This document shows positions 1 through 4,836 of a DNA stretch of 7,128 bases, piece by piece. The DNA is taken from positions 1 through 7,128 of the forward strand of contig JAEYXQ010000022.1 of the NCBI GenBank assembly GCA_023431205.1. The letters are read 5' to 3'. Under the pieces are notes generated by a model that was not told the origin of the DNA, ran no database searches, and saw only the letters and a program-made list of their open reading frames with translations. Origin of the DNA: Pseudomonadota bacterium. GTDB lineage: Bacteria; Pseudomonadota; Alphaproteobacteria; Rhizobiales; Devosiaceae. A program made the translations under genes and the position numbers. Numbering within the stretch: position 1 is the stretch's first letter; each line of letters begins with the position of its first letter.

Positions 1-806
1 ATGACCCGGAATCCCCGTTCGGCCATATAGGCGCACATCTCGTAAAACAGCATGGCGTCGGGATGGATGTGAAAGACGTAAGTCTCGATGACCACCAAGC
101 TGGTCTGGTCCAGAATGGGAGCTGCGCCTTCCAGGATGGGCCGCTCAAACCCGTGCGTATCCAGCTTGATCAGATAGGGGCCAGGCAGGTTCAGCCGTGC
201 CACCTCTCCGGCCAGCGACACCTGCGGCACCGACCAGTACCCCTTCCCCGGCTCGCTGCTGGCCGCTCCGCCATAGGGGGCGTCAGGGTCGTTGGAGAAC
301 CAGATCTCCCCCTCCCCGGTGCCGGCAGCGGCGATGACATGGCTGAATTGCGGCTCGGCCCCGCACAAAGTCTCCAGCTTTTCCCGCCAGTGGCCAAAGG
401 CTTCCACCAGATGGTAGCGGGCCTGGGGCCAGCAGGGCCGGGCCTTTAGCGACCAGGAGCCATCCGAGGCACCGACATCCAGAACGGTTTCCACCTTCAG
501 CCCGCGCGCCTTGATACGGGCAAGAGCCGAGGGCGTGTACAGCGTCTCGTCACGCAGCAGCCAGCGTAGCCGGTTCAAGGCGGCGTGGGCATCCGGGTCG
601 ATGGCGACGGCCCGGCTCATGGAGCGGATGGCACCCAGGCGATCACCTTGCCGGTTCAGGCAGCGGCCAAGTTCGACATGACCTTCAGAATTCTCTGGCT
701 CTGCATCCACGGCACGGGCAAACCAGCGTTCTGCCGCCGCTTCGTCTCCCCGTGCGACTGCCGCCCGGCCTTCGGCTAGCATGCCCGCAAACGTTTCCCT
801 GCCCAT
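1..806 (-). CDS. TPR-containing FkbM-family SAM-dependent methyltransferase (C-terminus cut by window edge)
   Basis: Read from 806 leftwards, this frame stays open for 268 codons to the window edge, so the C-terminus is missing. Residues about 7-74 form two helical TPR-like repeats, seen as A-E-G-R-A-A-V-A-R-G-D and the second-repeat end A-I-D-P-D-A. The methyltransferase fold follows: motif I VLDVGASDGSW at 108-118, an acidic strand end VEAF at 134-137, and the FkbM signature LIKLDTHGFERPILEG at 212-227. FkbM enzymes O-methylate sugars or polyketides using SAM in the cytoplasm. Most have D-V-E-G in the signature; here it reads D-T-H-G, so the glutamate is replaced. The ATG at 804-806 is chosen because AAGGGA lies about 7 bases upstream and no ATG lies in frame just before it. 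The gene is divergent from the second FkbM gene. The family call is firm; the acceptor is unknown. Confidence 0.88.
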   Translation of the reverse strand, partial: MGRETFAGMLAEGRAAVARGDEAAAERWFARAVDAEPENSEGHVELGRCLNRQGDRLGAIRSMSRAVAIDPDAHAALNRLRWLLRDETLYTPSALARIKARGLKVETVLDVGASDGSWSLKARPCWPQARYHLVEAFGHWREKLETLCGAEPQFSHVIAAAGTGEGEIWFSNDPDAPYGGAASSEPGKGYWSVPQVSLAGEVARLNLPGPYLIKLDTHGFERPILEGAAPILDQTSLVVIETYVFHIHPDAMLFYEMCAYMAERGFRV

Positions 807-851
807 CGCACATCCCTTTGCCCGCCCACCCCCAGGAGGGCTGTCGCAGCA

Positions 852-881
852 AATCCATGCGTATTCGTGCAAACTTGTCAA
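852..881 (-). promoter_or_regulatory. Candidate promoter for the left-edge TPR-FkbM gene
   Basis: On the minus strand a perfect TTGACA (-35) occupies 881-876. An 18-base spacer leads to TGGATT at 857-852, which matches TATAAT at only three positions. Transcription would start near 845, giving a 5' leader of roughly 40 bases before the ATG at 806. The -35 is convincing, but the -10 is poor, as is common in alphaproteobacteria. Confidence 0.33.
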
Positions 882-882
882 C

Positions 883-901
883 GAGCCTCTGTCATAGGCT
901 C
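883..901. repeat. Inverted repeat beside the -35, possible operator
   Basis: GAGCCT at 883-888 and AGGCTC at 896-901 are perfect 6-base arms around a 7-base loop. The repeat ends one base before the minus-strand TTGACA at 876-881, which is where a regulator could bind. A 6-base stem can arise by chance, so the regulatory reading is an inference from position. Confidence 0.3.
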
Positions 902-945
902 ACCAGCGCGTGATGCCGCCCACCGGCTGATTCAGTGATGGTCCA

Positions 946-974
946 TTGGGGATGCGGGCGCTTTATAGTGTAAT
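946..974 (+). promoter_or_regulatory. Candidate plus-strand promoter TTGGGG-17-TGTAAT
   Basis: TTGGGG at 946-951 (three matches to TTGACA) lies exactly 17 bases before TGTAAT at 969-974 (five matches to TATAAT). It would drive the FkbM gene at 1231 from a start near 981, leaving a leader of about 250 bases. It competes with the TATAAT at 1061 for this role. Confidence 0.3.
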
Positions 975-1065
975 GAGAGGCCCAAGAGAGCCAGATGGTT
1001 GGATGGTGGCGAATACGGTCATGTGGAGCCATACTGGGGACCGACAGTTTGCCTCCATATTATAA
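952..1065 (+). other. Doubtful 37-codon open frame in the divergent intergenic region
   Basis: An ATG at 952 opens 37 codons ending in TAA at 1063-1065. An internal ATG at 973 would give 30 codons. The peptide contains a tryptophan-rich stretch, GWMVANTVMWSHTGDR. I recognise no family. GGGG directly abuts the first ATG, so SD spacing is wrong, and the frame overlaps the candidate promoters on this strand. It may be chance or a remnant of a lost gene. Confidence 0.12.
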
Positions 1066-1066
1066 T
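1059..1066. promoter_or_regulatory. ATTATAAT: overlapping -10 hexamers on both strands
   Basis: TATAAT at 1061-1066 on the plus strand overlaps TATAAT at 1064-1059 on the minus strand. The plus copy could serve the FkbM gene with a leader of about 158 bases. The best upstream -35 is CCGACA at 1041-1046 with a short 14-base spacer. The minus copy has no good -35. This site is a candidate only. Confidence 0.22.
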
Positions 1067-1109
1067 ACCTGTATCGGAGAAGCAAAGCACTTTACCTGAT
1101 GCATTCTTC

Positions 1110-1138
1110 AGACAAAGCAGTCCTTAAAATCTTTGTCT
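1110..1138 (+). repeat. Hairpin in the leader of the second FkbM gene
   Basis: AGACAAAG at 1110-1117 and CTTTGTCT at 1131-1138 are perfect 8-base complements around a 13-base AT-rich loop. It lies downstream of both plus-strand candidate promoters, so it would be transcribed in the leader of the gene at 1231. No U-tract follows, so it does not look like an intrinsic terminator. Confidence 0.4.
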
Positions 1139-1143
1139 TGCTC

Positions 1144-1207
1144 TCGATAGAGGGCCTTTTCCTGCTGCAACATGTCCTGAACAGAGGGCAAACATCACCT
1201 CTATCGA
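1144..1207 (+). repeat. 10-base inverted repeat just upstream of the second FkbM gene
   Basis: TCGATAGAGG at 1144-1153 and CCTCTATCGA at 1198-1207 are perfect reverse complements separated by 44 bases. The right arm ends 23 bases before the ATG at 1231. It could be a long-range stem in the mRNA leader or a pair of protein-binding half-sites. AGAGGGC also repeats directly at 1149-1155 and 1183-1189. Confidence 0.4.
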
Positions 1208-1230
1208 AAGGATCGGTCAGATGCTAAGAC

Positions 1231-1941
1231 ATGGACCCGCATGCTCAAGCCTTCACACACGAACATCGCATCGCCTGGGAGCGTACCATGCTGTCACCGA
1301 CCATCATGGAACTCGTCGAGAGGGACGAACTCGTCTTTGACATCGGCGCGCATGCGGGTGACAAGGCCATCCCGTTCCTCCAAAAAGGCGCCAGGCTGGT
1401 TTGCGTGGAACCCCAGCCGCAGTTGGCCGAGTGCATGCGGACCCGCTTTTCGGGCAACCCCTCTGTCACCGTGGTGCCGAAGGGGGTCGGCAGGGCGCCG
1501 GGCACACTGAACTTGGACATCTGCACAAAATCTCCGGTGCTGAGTACCTTCTCCACACATTGGAAGGCTGGTCGCTTCTCCGGCTATGAATGGGACGAGC
1601 AGGTGGAGGTAGAGATCACCACGATGGATGAGCTGATCGCGCTTTACGGAAAGCCGAAATACAGCAAACTCGATGTGGAAGGATTTGAGAGGGAAGTAAT
1701 CCAAGGCCTTTCATGTCGAGCGGGCATTTTGTCGCTGGAATTTACGTCAGAATATATTTCCCACACCATGGAGATTGTGCACCGTTTGGTCAATCTTGGA
1801 TATGAGGAGTTCAACCTGGCACTGGCCGAGGATCCCCGCTTCCAGCTTGACCATTGGGTTGCTTGGTATGACGTGGTGTGCGTGCTTGGCAACATCACAA
1901 AAGACAACGCCAAGCTGTGGGGCGACCTCTACGCCCGGTGA
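1231..1941 (+). CDS. FkbM-family SAM-dependent methyltransferase
   Basis: A 236-residue single-domain methyltransferase, about the usual length for FkbM. Visible motifs are SAM motif I VFDIGAHAGDK at 35-45, the acidic strand end VEPQ at 59-62, the segment TTMDELI at 130-136, the signature KLDVEGFEREVIQG at 146-159, and SLEF at 168-171. This copy has the canonical D-V-E-G, unlike the left-edge paralogue. It probably O-methylates a sugar or similar acceptor in the cytoplasm. The start is uncertain. The ATG at 1231 has only GAAAGGA about 18 bases upstream. The ATG at 1288 (residue 20) has GGGAG six bases upstream and still leaves 14 residues before motif I. Base composition is unlike the neighbours: 1681-1800 counts 55 G+C in 120 against 44 in 60 at 3601-3660, suggesting transfer from another source. 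The family call is firm; the substrate is unknown. Confidence 0.88.
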   Translation: MDPHAQAFTHEHRIAWERTMLSPTIMELVERDELVFDIGAHAGDKAIPFLQKGARLVCVEPQPQLAECMRTRFSGNPSVTVVPKGVGRAPGTLNLDICTKSPVLSTFSTHWKAGRFSGYEWDEQVEVEITTMDELIALYGKPKYSKLDVEGFEREVIQGLSCRAGILSLEFTSEYISHTMEIVHRLVNLGYEEFNLALAEDPRFQLDHWVAWYDVVCVLGNITKDNAKLWGDLYAR

Positions 1942-2188
1942 TGGGCATGGCCGCGGACGCAAGGGGGCTGGTATGAGCCCGTCTGATGATCAGGCAAGCC
2001 CTTGCCTGCCTGGAAAGACGCGCCGTTTCGAAATTGGCTCAGGGGTGGGGAGAACGGGGCGCTTGGGCGGTGATCGGCAAAGCGCATCGAGATCAACCCG
2101 TGATTAAGCATCTGGAAACCCTTGTCGCATCCCATCAGGTGAACACTCACATTCCCCGTGGGGATGGGCCAAACATGAGTCCTGCTAT
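1942..2188. other. 247-base stretch with no confident gene
   Basis: This stretch separates the FkbM and TylF-type genes. It holds an 18-base palindrome at 1991-2008, a short TTTCGAAA palindrome near 2026-2033 and two small open frames of doubtful status. The first runs 1973-2107 with AAGGGGG five bases before its ATG. The second runs 1986-2192, with its TGA overlapping the next gene's ATG. Third codon positions in the second frame are only about half G+C, well below the neighbouring genes, which argues against coding. I recognise no product on either strand. Confidence 0.5.
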
Positions 2189-2192
2189 ATGA
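1986..2192 (+). other. Doubtful 68-codon open frame overlapping the TylF-type start
   Basis: The frame ends in TGA at 2190-2192, overlapping the ATG at 2189 in an ATGA arrangement that is typical of translational coupling. Against it, no clear SD precedes 1986, third-position G+C is low for this locus, the palindrome at 1991-2008 lies inside its first codons, and the product matches no family I know. It could be a decayed gene or chance. Confidence 0.15.
1991..2008. repeat. Perfect 18-base hairpin palindrome
   Basis: CAGGCAAG at 1991-1998 and CTTGCCTG at 2001-2008 are exact complements around CC. It begins 49 bases after the stop of the FkbM gene. As RNA it could fold a GC-containing stem of seven base pairs with a 4-base loop. 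No T-run follows, so it may be a processing or 3'-end-protecting stem, a weak terminator, or a protein-binding site. Confidence 0.45.
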
Positions 2193-2875
2193 TTTCCCCC
2201 GACATGGATCCGGCCTTTGCCGGCATTTACCAGCGCTGTCGCACGGCCACCATGACCTCATGCGAGCGCGCTTATGCCCTGTACCAAGCCGTGCGATACC
2301 TGACCGATGCCGGCATCGATGGGGCCTTCGTCGAATGCGGCGTGTGGAAGGGAGGATCCGTCATGATCATGGCGGAGACCCTGCGCTTGATCGGGGCGGC
2401 GCCGCGCGACCTTGTCCTCTATGACACCTTCAATGGCATGACGCAGCCTGGTGAACGGGACATTGCCCTCACAGGGGAGAGTGCCGCTAGCCTGCTCGCC
2501 ACGGCGGATCCAGACGACCCCGCTTCGATCTGGTGCAAAACGTCGCTGGAGGAGGTGCGCCGCACCGTCGCCTCGACCGGCTACCCTATGGAACGCGTGC
2601 ATTTCGTGCCAGGGCCGGTGGAGGAAACGCTTCCGGCGGCAGCACCAGAGACAATCGCGCTCCTGCGTCTGGATACCGACTGGTACGACTCAACCCGGCA
2701 TGAACTCGTTCATCTGTTTCCCCGCCTACGCCCAGGCGGCGTCCTGATCATCGACGACTACGGCCATTGGTCTGGTGCGAAGCAAGCGGTGGACGAATAC
2801 TTCTCAAGCACAGGGCTGCACATTCTCCTGAACCGGATCGACTACACAGGCCGCATCGGCATCAAGTGCAAATAG
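2189..2875 (+). CDS. TylF/MycF-family (macrocin-type) sugar O-methyltransferase
   Basis: A 228-residue protein with the marks of the TylF/MycF group. These are metal- and SAM-dependent enzymes that methylate a sugar hydroxyl. FVECGVWKGGS at 47-57 is the SAM-binding entry. LYDTFNGM at 77-84 is the family's acidic strand with its D-T-F-x-G-M continuation. LRLDTDWYDST at 159-169 and VLIIDDYGHW at 185-194 carry the aspartates expected to hold the metal (the LDTD pair and D189-D190). All appear intact. Length is slightly below the usual 240-260. No good SD precedes the ATG at 2189 or the alternative at 2204 (residue 6), so the first few residues are uncertain. The next gene follows after 26 bases in the same direction, so the two are probably co-transcribed. 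Substrate is likely a glycan sugar or nucleotide sugar; this is inference. Confidence 0.88.
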   Translation: MISPDMDPAFAGIYQRCRTATMTSCERAYALYQAVRYLTDAGIDGAFVECGVWKGGSVMIMAETLRLIGAAPRDLVLYDTFNGMTQPGERDIALTGESAASLLATADPDDPASIWCKTSLEEVRRTVASTGYPMERVHFVPGPVEETLPAAAPETIALLRLDTDWYDSTRHELVHLFPRLRPGGVLIIDDYGHWSGAKQAVDEYFSSTGLHILLNRIDYTGRIGIKCK

Positions 2876-2879
2876 GCTC

Positions 2880-2901
2880 TCCTTGAAAAGGACACGGTGT
2901 C
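2880..2901 (+). promoter_or_regulatory. Two abutting small stem-loops covering the ribosome binding site of the CgeB-like gene
   Basis: TCCTT at 2880-2884 pairs with the SD motif AAGGA at 2888-2892 across a GAA loop. GACAC at 2891-2895 and GTGTC at 2897-2901 form a second small palindrome ending immediately before the ATG at 2902. The SD sits 9 bases from the start. The stems are mutually exclusive by two bases and short, so any effect on translation is speculative. Confidence 0.35.
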
Positions 2902-3972
2902 ATGCGCCTGCTGCAGCTGGTTACCTACTATGATGCCTATCTTGGCACCTTTCACCGCGCCAATCCGGACGTGGCGGCATTGCCTTACGACCGCCAGCTT
3001 GACCGGTTGCTTGCGGACGGGTTCTCCGCCGGTCATGTGCTCGCTCCCCATTTCCAGCCGTTGGGATTCGAGACGGAGTTCGTTGTTGCCAATTGGGTGT
3101 CTGGTCAGGCGCAGTGGGCGCGGGAACAAGGGCTTGAACCGGCGATAGACGTTGCCGGAGCCATGCGGCTATGCGTGGAGCGTGTTAACCGCTTCCGCCC
3201 GGATGTTCTTTTGATCTCCGACCCCATCAGCCTGGACACGCGCTTTCTGCGCAGCCTTGCCTGGATGCCGCGGTTGGTCATGGCGTGGCGACAGGCTGTC
3301 ATCCCGCCAGGAACGGACTGGAGCGGGTTCGACATCCTGCTGTCTGGCGACGAGGGATGCCTGCGCCGCGCGCGGGAGCTTGGCGCCCGACAGGCCGTGC
3401 AGTTCCGCCCAGGCTTTCCCAAATGGATCTCCACAGCACTGGCGGACGAGCCGCGCCGCAACGACGTGGTCTTCTGTGGTCAGATCAGTGCAGAGCACCA
3501 GGAGCGCGCCATCGGCCTCGTCCAAGTGGCGGAGGCCGCCGAACGGCCAATCTCTGGATTTCGCACAGATTTCCACCTGTCGGGCAGCGTCGACGGGATC
3601 CTGGCACGCCACAACCGCGGGGCGCTTTGGGGGATGGCGATGTACCAGGCGCTCCGCCGCAGCCGCATCGGCCTGAACTTTCACATCGATATCACCGGGC
3701 GGGCGATGAACATCCGCATGCAGGAGACCACCGCACTCGGCACCATGCTGCTGACCGAGGCTGACCCGTCTCTGGCAGAGCAGTTCGCTCCTGGGCGGGA
3801 GGTGGAGACCTTTGCCTCAGCTGGCGAGTTGGCTGAGAAAATCCGTCACTACCTTGACCATCCTGAGGAGCGGGAGGAGATCGCACGGCGTGGTCAGGAG
3901 CGCTGCTTGCGCGACTATTCGATGGAAAGTCGTGCAGCTGAACTGGCTGACCTGATTGGGAGCACGTTATAG
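2902..3972 (+). CDS. CgeB-like glycosyltransferase (GT-B fold, glycosyl transferase group 1 type)
   Basis: A 356-residue cytoplasmic protein. The N-terminal half (1-185) opens with LLQLVTYYDAYL and the helix following YDRQLDRLLADGF, like CgeB/DUF3880-type transferases. The C-terminal half is the nucleotide-sugar-binding lobe. It has VVFCGQIS at 189-196, RIGLNFHID at 255-263, NIRMQETTALGTMLLTE at 270-286, FAPGREVETF at 295-304, and the closing helices from YLDHPEEREEIARRGQ at 317-332. The glutamate of MQETTALG occupies the place of the second glutamate of the usual E-x7-E motif. AAGGA at 2888-2892 supports the ATG. The gene follows the TylF-type methyltransferase closely and ends 19 bases from a convergent methyltransferase, so it probably adds a sugar to the glycan that these enzymes decorate. 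Donor and acceptor are unknown. CgeB itself is a Bacillus spore-coat protein, and only the fold is implied here. Confidence 0.83.
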   Translation: MRLLQLVTYYDAYLGTFHRANPDVAALPYDRQLDRLLADGFSAGHVLAPHFQPLGFETEFVVANWVSGQAQWAREQGLEPAIDVAGAMRLCVERVNRFRPDVLLISDPISLDTRFLRSLAWMPRLVMAWRQAVIPPGTDWSGFDILLSGDEGCLRRARELGARQAVQFRPGFPKWISTALADEPRRNDVVFCGQISAEHQERAIGLVQVAEAAERPISGFRTDFHLSGSVDGILARHNRGALWGMAMYQALRRSRIGLNFHIDITGRAMNIRMQETTALGTMLLTEADPSLAEQFAPGREVETFASAGELAEKIRHYLDHPEEREEIARRGQERCLRDYSMESRAAELADLIGSTL

Positions 3973-3987
3973 CGGCCGTTTGCAGTG

Positions 3988-4000
3988 CCGGTCAGACCGG
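3988..4000. terminator. Possible shared stem at the convergent junction
   Basis: CCGGTC at 3988-3993 and GACCGG at 3995-4000 are exact complements around one base. They lie over the end of the minus-strand methyltransferase and just past the plus-strand GT stop. Such stems often end transcription from both sides, but there is no T-run on either strand, so an intrinsic terminator is doubtful. Confidence 0.25.
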
Positions 4001-4756
4001 GGGGTGGTCGAGATAGCGGTTGATTTCCATGTAGAGGGGACCGTCTCCGCGCGGCAAAAAGCTGAGATAGCTTTGCTCCCAGGCGTGGCTGTTCTTGCAC
4101 AGCCGTATCGGCTGCTCATGCTGGCGCTCCAGAAAGGGAACCAGTTGCTCCAAGCAGGCGCCGCGGTAGAAACCCAGACGGGCCGGGGCGCACAGATACG
4201 CCTTGTTGGCACCGCACAAGAACAAGGTGAGGTGGTGCGGCCGGTCTCGGACATGGTCGAAAAGGGCATGTGTCACACAGACCGACTCAACCGACAAGAC
4301 ATCGTCCACCACGATGATCCCGCCGTCGTGCATCAGGTCGATGCACAAGTCTAGGTCATTGCGCACGGCATCGTAGGAATGCTCGCCGTCAATATGGAGA
4401 AACCGGCAGCGGGCACGGAACGCGTCGAGCTGCCCGCGCCGCCGGGCTTGGCGCGAACAGGCTTGGATGAGCGAGAGCCGCTCGGCGCTCACACCCGTCG
4501 TCGTGCAGATGTTGGTCATGACCTCGTCCGCACGCAGCAGTTTGTCGAGCCCGCAAAAGCGCTCGTCCTCGCGCAGGTGGGCGACGATCTTGGAGGCAGC
4601 CGCCCCGTAGAGAAGGCCGATTTCCAGCCCGTCGCCGGCGATCCCCGCCTCATCCTGCAGGCCGAGCAGGAAGTCCCAAACCCCAAGCGACAGCGGCGAC
4701 AGTCCACCATGCGTTGTGCTGAGCGCCAAGATGCGCGGGTTCTGTTTGTCATTCAT
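3992..4756 (-). CDS. Class I SAM-dependent methyltransferase, Methyltransf_24 type
   Basis: A 254-residue protein. Motif I appears as GLEIGLLYGAAASKI at 43-57, the acidic strand end as FCGLD at 67-71, and the Methyltransf_24 hallmark as RFLHIDGEHSYDAVRNDL at 118-135. The strand LMHDGGIIVVDDV follows at 141-153, where the two aspartates could bind a metal as in catechol-type and TylF-type O-methyltransferases. The C-terminal 100 residues lack further motifs I recognise and may bind the acceptor. The ATG at 4754-4756 has AGGG about 7 bases upstream. It is the last gene of a probable minus-strand operon after the GT11-like and GT4 genes, 80 bases downstream of the latter. Its job is probably methylation of a sugar in the glycan those transferases build. 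Family is fairly firm; substrate is not known. Confidence 0.83.
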   Translation of the reverse strand: MNDKQNPRILALSTTHGGLSPLSLGVWDFLLGLQDEAGIAGDGLEIGLLYGAAASKIVAHLREDERFCGLDKLLRADEVMTNICTTTGVSAERLSLIQACSRQARRRGQLDAFRARCRFLHIDGEHSYDAVRNDLDLCIDLMHDGGIIVVDDVLSVESVCVTHALFDHVRDRPHHLTLFLCGANKAYLCAPARLGFYRGACLEQLVPFLERQHEQPIRLCKNSHAWEQSYLSFLPRGDGPLYMEINRYLDHPPV

Positions 4757-4836
4757 GGCCCGACCCTATTCCTGGCGGCGCACCCCCGTCGGGCGCTTAG
4801 CAATTCCGCGACCATGCCACACCTGTGCAAGGGCCG

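Noticed and set aside
63..449. 128-codon plus-strand open frame at the left
   Set aside because: It is antisense to the FkbM methyltransferase domain, which reads through the same bases with SAM and FkbM motifs.
807..1230. Insertion-sequence remnant or attachment site in the divergent region
   Set aside because: The inverted repeats differ from each other, no target-site duplication frames them, and no transposase fragment was recognised on either strand.
1973..2107. 44-codon plus-strand frame with AAGGGGG five bases before its ATG
   Set aside because: The SD-like run is attractive, but the product is rich in S, R and G with no family resemblance, and it conflicts with the other small frame here. 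It is mentioned in the gap entry only.
2151..2167. TCCCC-GT-GGGGA stem upstream of the TylF-type gene
   Set aside because: The stem is only five bases long with a 2-base loop. It is too weak to call a regulatory element.
1929..2261. 110-codon minus-strand open frame covering the 1942-2188 gap
   Set aside because: It overlaps both flanking plus-strand genes, has no SD or recognised motif, and its product looks like low-information shadow sequence.
3169..3684. 171-codon minus-strand open frame
   Set aside because: It is antisense to the CgeB-like gene and has no recognisable motif.
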